Shown piece by piece: positions 43,521 to 51,965 of a stretch of DNA of 64,000 nucleotides; positions within the stretch are counted from its first letter, which is position 1, and every line of letters starts with the position of its first letter. The translations under genes were made by a program, and so were the position numbers. The notes below the pieces were generated by a model, which worked only from the letters and a program-made list of their open reading frames with translations, was not told where the DNA came from and ran no database searches. Source of the stretch: Azospirillum sp. 412522 (GTDB lineage: Bacteria; Pseudomonadota; Alphaproteobacteria; Azospirillales; Azospirillaceae); assembly GCF_019805165.1 (NCBI RefSeq), contig NZ_RWIJ01000031.1, forward strand, positions 1 through 64,000, read 5' to 3'.

Positions 43521-44354
43521 TCAAGCCGATGCGAAGTCGGTCGACCGCGAAACCCCGCGCCAGCTGTCGAGGATCGCCCGGTCGGCGGCGTGCTTCGCCT
43601 CGATCGCCGCGACGGTGTCGCTGCCGAGCGGCAGCCTGACCGGCGGGTCGGCGACATCGGCGAAGCCGACGAGCACATCGGCCAGTTTGGCAGGATCTCC
43701 GGGCTGGGCATGGTTGAGACCGGCGGCGATCGTCCGCACCCTGCCGGCGGTCTCCGCATAGTCGGCGATGACCGCCGGGCTGACCGACAGTGACGCCGCG
43801 TCAAGGAAGTCGGTGCGGAAATAGCCCGGTTCGACGACGGTGACGTGGATGCCGAGCGGGGACAGTTCGGCGTGAAGCGCCTCCGACAGTCCTTCGACCG
43901 CGAATTTGGTGGAGCTGTAGACGCCGAAGCCGGCGGCGCCACGATAGCCGCCGATGGAGGAGATGTTCAGGATGCGGCCGGAGCGCGCCTTGCGCATATG
44001 CGGCAGCACCGCGCGGGTGACGTTCAGCAGGCCGAACACGTTGGTGCGATAGACCGCCTCGACCTCGGAGGCGCTCGCTTCCTCGACGGCCCCCATCAGG
44101 CCGAAGCCGGCATTGTTGAGCAGGACGTCGATGGTTCCGAAACGCTCGATGGCGGTGGCGGCCGCGGCGATTGCCTGATCCTCCCGGGTCACGTCGAGCG
44201 CGACCGGGAGCAGGTTGGGATGAGTGCCGAAACGGTCGGCGACGGCTTGCGGATTGCGGGCGGCGGCAACGACGGCATCGCCCTTCGCCAGCGCGCGTTC
44301 GACGACGAGCGCGCCGAAGCCACGCGACGCGCCGGTGATGAACCAGGTCTTCAT
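43521..44354 (-). CDS. Short-chain dehydrogenase/reductase
   Basis: 277-aa classical SDR. TGASRGFGA is the cofactor glycine loop, NNAGFG follows, the catalytic Ser is in ISSIGG and the YxxxK is YSSTK. An NADP preference is suggested by the basic residue after the second beta strand. It is the last gene of a set of four minus-strand small enzymes divergent from a LysR gene. Substrate unknown. Confidence 0.85.
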   Translation of the reverse strand: MKTWFITGASRGFGALVVERALAKGDAVVAAARNPQAVADRFGTHPNLLPVALDVTREDQAIAAAATAIERFGTIDVLLNNAGFGLMGAVEEASASEVEAVYRTNVFGLLNVTRAVLPHMRKARSGRILNISSIGGYRGAAGFGVYSSTKFAVEGLSEALHAELSPLGIHVTVVEPGYFRTDFLDAASLSVSPAVIADYAETAGRVRTIAAGLNHAQPGDPAKLADVLVGFADVADPPVRLPLGSDTVAAIEAKHAADRAILDSWRGVSRSTDFASA

Positions 44355-44397
44355 GGTCGTTTTCTCCTTTGCTATGCCGGTGGCATCGCACCGGGAT

Positions 44398-44703
44398 TCA
44401 GCCCCGCGGGTGGATGACGGTGGCGAAGGTCAATTCCATGTCCCGGGCGAGAAGCTCGGGAAAGCGGGCGAGCATGGCCTTGGTGTAGGGCCGCTCGAAA
44501 TGGGCATCGAGGTCGGCGCGCGAGCGCCAAGTCTCGTAGAGGATCCAGACGCTGGGATCGCCGTTGTCCCGGTGCAGCACGTAACCGAGGGATCCCTCCT
44601 CGGCCAGCGTCGGCGCGATGAGGTGCGACAGCCCCTCGCCCAGAGCTTCGGACAGTTCCGGCTTGGCTTTGAGGCGGGCGATCAGGATCAGGGGTCCGGA
44701 CAT
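44398..44703 (-). CDS. Antibiotic biosynthesis monooxygenase (ABM) family protein
   Basis: 101 residues in a ferredoxin-like dimeric barrel: ILIARLKAKPELSEALGEGL, GSLGYVLHRDNGDPSVWILYETW, and a terminal helix-strand with HFERPYTKAML. The catalytic W/N type residues cannot be assigned. GGAGAG is 8 bases ahead of the start. It lies between two SDR genes, 43 bases before the downstream one, probably co-transcribed. Family function ranges from cofactor-free quinol oxygenases to unknown. Confidence 0.8.
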   Translation of the reverse strand: MSGPLILIARLKAKPELSEALGEGLSHLIAPTLAEEGSLGYVLHRDNGDPSVWILYETWRSRADLDAHFERPYTKAMLARFPELLARDMELTFATVIHPRG

Positions 44704-44728
44704 ATCGATCTCTCCAGGCATTCGGGGG

Positions 44729-45379
44729 TCAGGCCGGCGGATAGGTGACTTCCCACGGGGCCGCCGCATCGGTGGCGAGGCGCCAGAAGAGGTCGGCGAC
44801 CTCCTGCGCCTCCTGCGATTCCGGGCCGACGAGCGTCGCAACGGTGGCGGTGGCGATCCGCACGCCTTTGGCGGCCAGCGGTTCGGCCAGCGCCTGGACG
44901 ATGTTGCGGAGCGCCGCCTTGCCGAGGCCGAGGCTGGCGTAGCTCTCGTGCGGCGCGACCGCGAGGCCGCCGCCGGTAATCAGGATCGTGCCCGTCCGGC
45001 CGCCGAAGACCGCGACGGCGGCGCGGATGACATGCAGTCCGCCGGCGACGTTGATCGCCAGATCCTGCGTAACCTCGCTGTCGGTCATGCTGAACAGGTC
45101 CTGGCGGCGGACCACGGCGGCGTTGAAATGAATGGCGGTGAGTCCGCCGGTGAGGCGGTCCGCCTCGTCGATGGCCGCACGGAGCGCCGCCGGGTCGGTG
45201 GCATCGGCCGGGATCGCGTGGGCGGTGATGCCCTGGGCGGACAGGTCGGCGGCGAGGCCGGCAAGACGCTGCGGGTTTCTGGCCGTGAGCACGACGGTCC
45301 AGCCCTCGCGGCCGAAGCGCCGGGCGACGGCCTGTCCGATGCCCGGACCGGCGCCGACGATCATGATGGCTTTGGTCAT
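44729..45379 (-). CDS. Atypical short-chain dehydrogenase lacking the usual YxxxK tyrosine
   Basis: 216-aa SDR-like protein with an intact cofactor loop (IVGAGPGIGQAVA) and HFNAAVV in place of NNAG. The catalytic lysine is in LGLGKAALRN, but the residue four before it is Leu, not Tyr, and the nearby Tyr sits in SYASL, seven before the Lys; the segment TGGGL replaces the catalytic serine region. Either the active site is rearranged or the protein is a non-catalytic SDR. It lies 93 bases after the VOC gene and 25 before the ABM gene. Confidence 0.75.
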   Translation of the reverse strand: MTKAIMIVGAGPGIGQAVARRFGREGWTVVLTARNPQRLAGLAADLSAQGITAHAIPADATDPAALRAAIDEADRLTGGLTAIHFNAAVVRRQDLFSMTDSEVTQDLAINVAGGLHVIRAAVAVFGGRTGTILITGGGLAVAPHESYASLGLGKAALRNIVQALAEPLAAKGVRIATATVATLVGPESQEAQEVADLFWRLATDAAAPWEVTYPPA

Positions 45380-45472
45380 GACGGTTCCTTTCGGGATATC
45401 CTTTCGGTGTTCCTGCCGGCCGGCTCCAACCGGGAGTTGCGACCGGGAGCTGCGGCCGGCCGGGGGGATGGA

Positions 45473-45934
45473 TCAGGCGAGCAGCTCGGCCAGCTCGATC
45501 AGGTTGCCGAAGGGGTCGCAGAAGAAGGCGAGCCGGCGGCTGATCGCGGGCAGTTCGAACGGCTCGGTCACGATGGTCACGCCGCGCTCGCGCAGCGTCT
45601 CGACGGTGCGGTCGACGCTGTCGACGTTCAGGCAGAAATGGTGGTAGCCGGCATATTTCAGGCTGTCGCCGAGGTCGGTGTAGGGGCGCACGTCCTGCGG
45701 GGCCGGCTCGCCGCCGCCCAGCACCTCGATGTAGAAATGGTCGTCGGTCGGCGGCGCCAGATAGGCCAGCTTCTCGTCGGCATAGTCCCACTCGGCGACG
45801 ACGCGGAAATCGAGCGTGTCGACGTAGAAGCGCTTGGCCGTTTCGAGGTCCGGCGTGCGGACGGCGACATGGTGGCCGCGCATGTCGGCGAAGGGGGACG
45901 CGCTGTTATGGGCGGGGGGAACGAAGTCGGCCAT
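45473..45934 (-). CDS. VOC (glyoxalase/dioxygenase) family protein
   Basis: 153 residues, two beta-alpha-beta-beta-beta units: GHHVAVRTPDLETAKRFY and YHHFCLNVDSVDRTVETL each start with a metal-liganding histidine; glutamates FYIEV and NLIELAEL complete the usual set. Such proteins are glyoxalases, extradiol dioxygenases or resistance proteins; which one cannot be told. It is the first of four minus-strand genes divergent from LysR. Confidence 0.85.
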   Translation of the reverse strand: MADFVPPAHNSASPFADMRGHHVAVRTPDLETAKRFYVDTLDFRVVAEWDYADEKLAYLAPPTDDHFYIEVLGGGEPAPQDVRPYTDLGDSLKYAGYHHFCLNVDSVDRTVETLRERGVTIVTEPFELPAISRRLAFFCDPFGNLIELAELLA

Positions 45935-46013
45935 GGTCTTTCTCCTCTGGGGCGGCCCGGCACCCGCCGGGCTTGCGAGGAGAAATCTGCCGCTTTTCGA
46001 TTGCGCTGATTAG

Positions 46014-46029
46014 TGAGACAGTTCTCTCA
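46014..46029. promoter_or_regulatory. Candidate LysR operator between the VOC operon and its regulator
   Basis: Inverted repeat TGAGA-CAGTTC-TCTCA in the 118-base divergent gap, 24-39 bases ahead of the LysR start. It lies in a more AT-rich part and resembles a LysR interrupted palindrome; the T-N11-A rule fits loosely. Confidence 0.45.
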
Positions 46030-46052
46030 TCAATGCTGAGCGGGTTTCATCA

Positions 46053-46937
46053 ATGCGCACCACCGACCTTTCGGAACTGGCCGCCTTCGATGCGGTCGCG
46101 CGGCACCGGAGCTTCCGGCGGGCGGGGGAGGAGCGCGGCGTCACCGCGTCCGCGATCAGCCATGCGGTGGGCAATCTCGAAGCCCGCGTCGGCATCCGGC
46201 TGCTCAACCGGACCACCCGCAGCGTGTCGCTGACCGACGCCGGCGCCATGCTGCTGGCCCAGTTGTCGCCGGCCTTCGGCGAGATCGGCTCGGCGCTGGA
46301 CGCGCTCAACCAGTTCCGCGACACGCCGTTCGGCAAGGTGCGGATCAACGCGCCCAACTCCATCGCGCCCTTCGTCTTCGGCCCGGTGATGGGGACGCTG
46401 ATCGCGCAGAACCCGAAGCTGGAGTTGGAGATCGTCGCCACCGACCGGCTGGTGGACATCGTCGACGAGGGGTTCGACGCCGGCATCCGGCTGGGCGAGA
46501 GCCTGCGCGACGGCATGACGGCGGTGAAGATCAAGCCGCGCCTGAGACTGACGGTCGTCGGGTCGCCGGCCTATTTCGAGAAGCGGCCGGTTCCCAGGGT
46601 CCCGGCCGACCTGAAGGACCATGTCTGCATCCGCAACCTCTATCCCAGCGGCACGGCCTATGCCTGGGAATTCAGCCGGGCCGGCAAGATCATCGCGTTC
46701 GAGCCGACCGGGCCGCTGTCGCTGGACGACCATGAACTGATGGTCGAGGCCGCCAGATCGGGCGTGGCCCTGGCCTATGTCTGGGAAGAGCGGGCGCGGC
46801 CCGTCATCGCGCGGGGCGAGTTGATCGAATGCCTCGCCTCCTGGTGCGCGCCGGAGGATTGGCTGTATCTCTACTATCCAACCCGAAAGCACCTGTCGGC
46901 CGGACTGAGGGCGGTCATCGACGCGCTCCGGGTCTGA
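46053..46937 (+). CDS. LysR-family transcriptional regulator
   Basis: 294 residues with an N-terminal winged helix-turn-helix (LAAFDAVARHRSFRRAGEERGVTASAISHAVGNLEARVG) and the LysR-substrate domain after it (FGKVRINAPNSIAPFVFGPVM). It resembles the CrgA/DsdC-like subgroup that controls nearby oxidoreductases. It is divergent from the VOC-SDR-ABM-SDR set, which it probably regulates. Confidence 0.88.
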   Translation: MRTTDLSELAAFDAVARHRSFRRAGEERGVTASAISHAVGNLEARVGIRLLNRTTRSVSLTDAGAMLLAQLSPAFGEIGSALDALNQFRDTPFGKVRINAPNSIAPFVFGPVMGTLIAQNPKLELEIVATDRLVDIVDEGFDAGIRLGESLRDGMTAVKIKPRLRLTVVGSPAYFEKRPVPRVPADLKDHVCIRNLYPSGTAYAWEFSRAGKIIAFEPTGPLSLDDHELMVEAARSGVALAYVWEERARPVIARGELIECLASWCAPEDWLYLYYPTRKHLSAGLRAVIDALRV

Positions 46938-46942
46938 GAATG

Positions 46943-46991
46943 CCGCCCCCGCCTCGCGCGCAAGGTTGGCTTGCGCGGGAGGCGGGGGCGG
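46943..46991. terminator. Strong 22-bp bidirectional hairpin
   Basis: Arms 46943-46964 and 46970-46991 pair over 22 positions with one mismatch and a 5-base GTTGG loop. It lies 5 bases after the LysR stop and 12 before the stop of the convergent ABC ATPase gene. It is an unusually stable structure and a good candidate for terminating both transcripts, although a T-run is lacking. Confidence 0.65.
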
Positions 46992-47003
46992 AGAAGGCCC
47001 CGC

Positions 47004-48056
47004 TCAGAACACCCAGAGCTGTTCCGGCGGCAGGTGCAGCCAGTGGGTGCCGGCGGCCAGCGGACGGCCGAAGGCGCGCAGGGTCTGGTCACCGCAGCGG
47101 AAGACATGCTCCCAGTGGCTGCCGAGATAGACCGAGGTCTCCAGCTCCGCCGGGATGCGGTTCTCGCCTTCCCCATCCGCCACCTCGACCTGTTCCAGAC
47201 GGATGACGCCGGTGGCCTCCTCCGACACGCCCTTGCCGGCGCGGTCCTTGCCCCACAGGGGATGGCCGGACAGCTCGATGCGGGCGTAGCCGCCGCGCTT
47301 GTCCTGCACGCGGCTTCTGATCTGGTTGTTGACGCCCATGAACTCGGACGCGAACAGGCTGACCGGCTCGGTGTAGAGCTGTTCCGGCGTGCCGGCCTGG
47401 ACGATGCGGCCGCCGTCCAGGAGGACGATGCGGTCGGCGATGGCCATCGCCTCCACCTGATCGTGGGTGACGAAGACGGCGGTCAGGTTCATCCGCTTGA
47501 TCAGCGTGCGGATCCAGATGCGGGCCTCCTCGCGCAGCTTGGCGTCGAGGTTCGACAGCGGCTCGTCGAGCAGGATGACCGGCGGGTTGTAGACCAGCGC
47601 GCGGGCCAGCGCCACGCGCTGCTGCTGGCCGCCGGAGAGCTGGTGCGGGTAGCGCTCGCCGAGATGGCCGAGGCCGACGCCCTCCAGAACCCCGGCCACG
47701 CGCTGCTGGATGTCGGCCTTCGCCACGTTGCGCAGACGCAGGCCGTAGGCGACGTTCTCGAACACCGTCTTGTGCGGCCACAGCGCGTAGGACTGGAAGA
47801 CCAGCCCCAGGCCGCGCTTCTCCGACGGGACGTTGAGGCCGGCGGCGGCGTCGAACACCGGCTGGTCGCCGATGGAGATGACGCCCTTCTTCGGTTCCTC
47901 CAGCCCGGCGATCGAGCGCAGCAGCGTGGTCTTGCCGCTCCCCGACCGGCCGAGCAGGGCGACGATCTCGCCCTGGGCGAAGGTGGCGGTGATGCCCTTC
48001 AGGATGTCGGTGCTGCCGTAGGACAGGTGCAGGTCGTCGATGATGAGCTTAGCCAT
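47004..48056 (-). CDS. ABC transporter ATPase (FbpC/AfuC-like)
   Basis: 350-aa ATPase: Walker A GRSGSGKTT, LSGGQQQRVALARAL, LLDEPLSNLDAKLRE, switch histidine VTHDQVEA, and a C-terminal TOBE region. It overlaps the permease gene by 8 bases. Together with the fused permease and the periplasmic protein upstream it forms an Fe(III)/AfuABC/FbpABC-type importer. Related systems carry Fe(III), sugar phosphates or 2-aminoethylphosphonate; which is not decided by sequence. Confidence 0.88.
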   Translation of the reverse strand: MAKLIIDDLHLSYGSTDILKGITATFAQGEIVALLGRSGSGKTTLLRSIAGLEEPKKGVISIGDQPVFDAAAGLNVPSEKRGLGLVFQSYALWPHKTVFENVAYGLRLRNVAKADIQQRVAGVLEGVGLGHLGERYPHQLSGGQQQRVALARALVYNPPVILLDEPLSNLDAKLREEARIWIRTLIKRMNLTAVFVTHDQVEAMAIADRIVLLDGGRIVQAGTPEQLYTEPVSLFASEFMGVNNQIRSRVQDKRGGYARIELSGHPLWGKDRAGKGVSEEATGVIRLEQVEVADGEGENRIPAELETSVYLGSHWEHVFRCGDQTLRAFGRPLAAGTHWLHLPPEQLWVF

Positions 48057-49716
48057 GGGAGCGTTTCCCGAAGAGCGACATCAGCAGCAGGCCGCCGCCG
48101 ATCATCGCGATGTTGACGGTGGAGAGCGCGGTCACGAGGTCGACGGCGCCGGTGCCCCACAGCGAGACCAGCAGCGAACCGATCACCTCGGTGCCGGGGG
48201 CCAGCAGATAGACGCCGGTCGAGTATTCGCGCATGAAGGTGACGAAGATCAGCAGCCAGCTGGAGAACAGCCCGACCTTGACCAGCGGGATCGTCAGGTC
48301 GCGCGACACCCGGCCGGGGCTGGCGCCGACGATGCGGCCGGCCTCCTCCAGTTCGGGGCCGATCTGGAGCAGCGCGCCGCTGACCAGACGCATGCCGTAG
48401 GCGAGCCAGACCAGCGTGTAGGCGACCCAGATGGCGATCATGGTCTGGCGCAGCGGCGACAGGAAGGGCGTGAACAGGAACACCCAGAAGATCGCCAGAC
48501 CTGCGACGAGGCCCGGCATGGCGCGGGGCAGCAGGACCAGATAGTCCATCAGCCTGGTCCAGCCCGACTGCCAGCGGTGGGCGGCGAGGTTCAGCATGGT
48601 GTAGACGCCGACCGACAGCGCCCCGCCGACGGACGCGATCAGCAGCGTGTTGACGATGCCGCGGGTCAGGTTGGGGAACTCCATCAACTCGCGGAAATGG
48701 GCCAGCGTCAGCACGTCGAGCAGGTTGACGCCCTCGCCCCAGCTCGACACGAAGGCGCGCAGCACCAGACCGCTGATCGGGACCACCACCGTGAACAGCA
48801 GCCACGCGGTGATCATCGCCGCGGCCGGCCAGCGCCAGACGCCGATGGACACCGGCTTCTGCGCCGCGGCCTTGCCCTTCACCGAGACGTAGCGGTTGGC
48901 GGCGCGCAGCAGGAAGCGCTGGAGCGCCACCAGCGGCAGGGCGATGCAGATGATCGCCACCACCACCACCGCCATCAGCTGGTAGGACGGCGTGCCCAGC
49001 TTGTTGGTCAGCTTGTAGAGGTATGTGGCCAGCACGAGGATGCCTTCGGGGTCGCCGAGAACCAGCGGCAGGCCGAACAGCTCGAATCCCAGGAAGAAGA
49101 CCAGCACCGCGGCGTAGAGGATGTTCGGCATCACCATCGGCAGGCTGACGGTCAGCGCCGTGCGCAGCGGGCCGGCGCCGGTCATCCGCGCCGCCTCCTC
49201 AACGTCGGAGCCGAGGCTGCGCAGGGCCGACGAGGTGTAGAGGAAGACGTGCGGGACGTGGGTCAGGCCGGCGATGACGATCAGCATCCACTTGGAATAG
49301 AGGTACCAGGGGACGAAGCCGAAGGCGCTCTTGAACCAGAGCGTGACGAAGCCCGCCGGGCCGAGGCTGACCACGAAGCCGAAGGCCAGCACCACCGACG
49401 ACACGAACATCGGCACCAGGATCACCGGCTCGATCCAGCGGCGGCCCGGCAGGTCGGTGCGGGTCATCAGGAAGGCCAGCAGCGCGCCGACCGGCACGGC
49501 GATGGCGGTCATGCCGAGCGCGATGATCGCCGAGTTGTAGAGGGCGTCGAAGAAATCCTCGTCGTCCAGGACGAACTCGTAGGCGCTGAGCGTGAAGGCG
49601 GTCTTGGGCTGGAAGAACGGCCCGTCGAGGAAGCTCTGGTAGACGACCAGGCCGATCGGGGCCAGCACGGCAATCGCCATGGCGACGATCACCGCGATGC
49701 GCGTCGCGCGGTTCAT
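48049..49716 (-). CDS. ABC transporter fused double permease (FbpB/AfuB-like)
   Basis: 555 residues forming two homologous permease halves of about six helices each. EAA loops are visible in both (EEAARMTGAGPLRTA and LEEAGRIVGASPGRV). Such fused permeases are typical of FbpB/AfuB. The start at 49716 follows AAGGA; a longer frame upstream runs into a repeat element and is discarded. It overlaps the ATPase gene by 8 bases and is separated from the binding-protein gene by a pair of palindromic elements. Confidence 0.88.
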   Translation of the reverse strand: MNRATRIAVIVAMAIAVLAPIGLVVYQSFLDGPFFQPKTAFTLSAYEFVLDDEDFFDALYNSAIIALGMTAIAVPVGALLAFLMTRTDLPGRRWIEPVILVPMFVSSVVLAFGFVVSLGPAGFVTLWFKSAFGFVPWYLYSKWMLIVIAGLTHVPHVFLYTSSALRSLGSDVEEAARMTGAGPLRTALTVSLPMVMPNILYAAVLVFFLGFELFGLPLVLGDPEGILVLATYLYKLTNKLGTPSYQLMAVVVVAIICIALPLVALQRFLLRAANRYVSVKGKAAAQKPVSIGVWRWPAAAMITAWLLFTVVVPISGLVLRAFVSSWGEGVNLLDVLTLAHFRELMEFPNLTRGIVNTLLIASVGGALSVGVYTMLNLAAHRWQSGWTRLMDYLVLLPRAMPGLVAGLAIFWVFLFTPFLSPLRQTMIAIWVAYTLVWLAYGMRLVSGALLQIGPELEEAGRIVGASPGRVSRDLTIPLVKVGLFSSWLLIFVTFMREYSTGVYLLAPGTEVIGSLLVSLWGTGAVDLVTALSTVNIAMIGGGLLLMSLFGKRSHG

Positions 49717-49740
49717 GGGGGATTCCTTTGCCGAATCTCC

Positions 49741-49831
49741 CTCTCCCCCGCTCTCGCGCAAACTTCGTTTGCGCTGACGCGACAGGCGGACCCTCGGTCC
49801 GCCGAAAGCAGAGGGTCGGGGTGAGGGGGAG
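49741..49831. repeat. Extragenic palindromic element, forward copy
   Basis: Composite: a CTCTCCC block, a perfect 8-bp hairpin with TTC loop (49756-49774), a second perfect 8-bp hairpin with CTC loop (49785-49803), then GGGTCGGGGTGAGGGGG. Its mirror-image partner begins 61 bases downstream. Such CCCTCTCC...GGTGAGGG mosaics are common between genes in high-GC alphaproteobacteria. Confidence 0.7.
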
Positions 49832-49891
49832 GCGTGGGGTGGATTTTGGGGGGACGGGACGTGGCTTCAGTTTCAATAAGCCACGCCATGC

Positions 49892-49986
49892 GTCCCCCTC
49901 ACCCTAACCCTCTCCCCGCCTTTCGGCGAAGCTTCGCTTCGCCTGTCGGCAACGCGAGCTTTGCTCGCGTTGGGGGGGAGAGGGGA
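49892..49986. repeat. Extragenic palindromic element, inverted copy
   Basis: CCCCCTCACCCTAACCCTCTCCCC, then hairpins GGCGAAG/CTTCGCC and AACGCGAGC/GCTCGCGTT (TTT loop), then GGGGGGAGAGGGG. It is oriented opposite to the element at 49741. Between them lies a further perfect 7-bp stem GTGGCTT/AAGCCAC (49861-49867 with 49878-49884). The pair sits in the gap between the binding-protein and permease genes of one importer, where it may lower expression of the membrane genes. Confidence 0.7.
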
Positions 49987-50013
49987 CTAAGCGCGGGGGA
50001 GAGAGGTGCTAGA

Positions 50014-51117
50014 TCACTTCCCCTGGAGGGCCTTCTGCCAGTCCTTCAGGAACTTCAGGCGCTTGACCTGATCGAGGTAAGTCAGCAGTTCCGGGCCGAC
50101 ATGGATCGGGCGCAGCGTGCTTTCCGGGATGCCGGCGGTCGGGTTGGCCGACGCCAGATCGGTGCGGATCGAGCCCATGTAGCGGGCCTGCATCGCCTGC
50201 TGGCCCGGCTTCGACAGCAGATAGTCGAGGAACAGCTTGGCGGCGTTCGGGTGCTTGGCGCCCTTCGGAATGAAGGCGATGCGCGACATCACGATGGTGT
50301 AGTCGGACGGCAGCACGATGCCCAGCGACTCCGGATCCTTGTGCTGGCGCTCGTAGACGTAGGAGCCGATCATGTTGTAGCCGATGGTGTGCTCGCCGGA
50401 CGTCAGGCGCTCGATCATCGCGCCCGACGAGGTGTAGAGCTTCACCCCGGTCTGGCCCATCGCCTTCACCAGATCCCAGGTGTTCTTGTTCGCCTGGACG
50501 TCCTGGGTGATGTAGAGGAAGCCGACGCCGCTGCGCTCCGGATCGTAGGAGGTGACCTTGCCCTTGTAGGCGTCGGGCTTTTCGCTCAGCAGCTTGGCGA
50601 GGTCGGCGTGGGTCTTCGGCACGTCGGCGGCGGGCACCACGCGCTTGTTGTAGGCGAAGACGATCGGCTCGGCGGTGGTGCCGAAGGCCTCGTTCTTATA
50701 GTTGGCCCAGTCGGGGATGCTCTTCGATTCGGGCGAGGTATAGGACTGGGCGTAGCCGTCATTGACCAGCTTCATCTGCAGGTCCATCGCCGACGACCAC
50801 ATCAGGTCGGTGGTGCCGGTGTTGGCCGCCGCCTCGCTGATGAAACGGTTGTACATCTCGGTCGAGTTCTGGTCGGCGTATTCCAGCTTGATCTTGGGAT
50901 AGAGCGCCTCGAACCCCTTCAGCAGTTCCGACACGGCGGCCGCGTCGGTGGCGGAATAGATGCTGAGCGCGCCTTCCTGGTTCGCCGCCTCGATGATCTT
51001 GGCATAGGCGGGATCGTAGCCGGCGGGGACCGACTGCGCCTGGGCGGTGCCGGCGGTGAAGGCGGGCACGGCGACGGTGAGGGCCGTCGCGACCAGAAGG
51101 GCCAGTTTGGTGCGCAT
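50014..51117 (-). CDS. Periplasmic substrate-binding protein of the FbpA/AfuA-like importer
   Basis: 367 residues. A clear signal peptide (MRTKLALLVATALTVAVPAF, Ala-x-Ala cleavage near 28) is followed by a type II binding-protein fold: GALSIYSATDAAAVSELLKGF, KIKLEYADQNSTEMYNRF, PIVFAYNKRVVP, SYDPERSGVGFLY. The tyrosine pair used by true FbpA for iron is not evident, so sugar phosphate or another anion is also possible. AGGAGAGG precedes the start. It is divergent from a TctD/TctE-like two-component pair 182 bases away, which probably controls it. Confidence 0.88.
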   Translation of the reverse strand: MRTKLALLVATALTVAVPAFTAGTAQAQSVPAGYDPAYAKIIEAANQEGALSIYSATDAAAVSELLKGFEALYPKIKLEYADQNSTEMYNRFISEAAANTGTTDLMWSSAMDLQMKLVNDGYAQSYTSPESKSIPDWANYKNEAFGTTAEPIVFAYNKRVVPAADVPKTHADLAKLLSEKPDAYKGKVTSYDPERSGVGFLYITQDVQANKNTWDLVKAMGQTGVKLYTSSGAMIERLTSGEHTIGYNMIGSYVYERQHKDPESLGIVLPSDYTIVMSRIAFIPKGAKHPNAAKLFLDYLLSKPGQQAMQARYMGSIRTDLASANPTAGIPESTLRPIHVGPELLTYLDQVKRLKFLKDWQKALQGK

Positions 51118-51299
51118 CTCTTCCTCTCCTGCGGTTGGTTTCCACGGCGCCGTTGCGGGCCGGGTTGGTTGGGCTTACAAGCGGATTTGCCGTGACTATA
51201 GGCAATCAACCTGTCGCCAATCTGTCGCGTGCAAAAATTGTTGGTGGAACGGAACAGGCGCGATCGGATGATGGCCCATTCGGATGATAGGCGGCTCCC

Positions 51300-51965
51300 T
51301 TGCGCATCCTGATCGTGGAGGACGATGCCGCCCTGGCGCGCGGGGTGACGGGCGGGCTGAAGCTGGCCGGCTATGCCGTCGACCACGTCGCGTCGGGCGA
51401 GGAGGCGGTCCGGCTGGAGCGGGCGGAACCCTACGGGCTGGTGGTGCTCGACCTCGGGCTGCCCGACCTGTCGGGCTTTGAGGTGCTGACCCGCATCCGC
51501 CGCCGCGGCTCCACCGTGCCGGTGATGATCCTGACCGCGCGGGAGGCGGTGGCCGACCGGGTGAAGGGGCTGGATCTGGGGGCCGACGATTACCTGCTGA
51601 AGCCCTTCGACCCGGCGGAGTTCGAGGCGCGGGTGCGGGCGCTGATGCGCCGCGGCCAGGGCACGCCGGTGCCGGAGCTGGCCTGCGGCGCCCTGCGCTA
51701 CGACCGCTCCACCGCGACGGTGACGCTGAACGGCCGGGTGCTGGATTTGCGCAAGCGCGAGCTGGCCGTGCTGGAGGGGCTGATCACCCGGGCCGGCAAG
51801 GTGGTGCCGAAGGACCGGCTGGCCGGCGAGGTGTTCGGCTTCGACGAGCCGGTGGCGCCGAATGCCATCGAGCTGTATGTCGCCCGGCTGCGCAAGAAGC
51901 TGGAGCCGGACGGGCCGCAGATCCGCACCATCCGCGGGCTGGGCTATCTGATGGAAGGCGCCTGA
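51300..51965 (+). CDS. OmpR-family response regulator (TctD-like), TTG start
   Basis: 221 residues: receiver domain with IVEDDAAL, the phospho-acceptor Asp in VVLDLGLPDLSG, and LKPFDPAEF; then an OmpR winged-helix DNA-binding domain with NAIELYVARLRKKL and IRGLGYLM. Translation starts at TTG (51300), shown by MRILIVEDD being the conserved N-terminus with no usable ATG before it. The stop overlaps the kinase start by one base. Divergent from the importer's binding-protein gene. Confidence 0.92.
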   Translation: MRILIVEDDAALARGVTGGLKLAGYAVDHVASGEEAVRLERAEPYGLVVLDLGLPDLSGFEVLTRIRRRGSTVPVMILTAREAVADRVKGLDLGADDYLLKPFDPAEFEARVRALMRRGQGTPVPELACGALRYDRSTATVTLNGRVLDLRKRELAVLEGLITRAGKVVPKDRLAGEVFGFDEPVAPNAIELYVARLRKKLEPDGPQIRTIRGLGYLMEGA

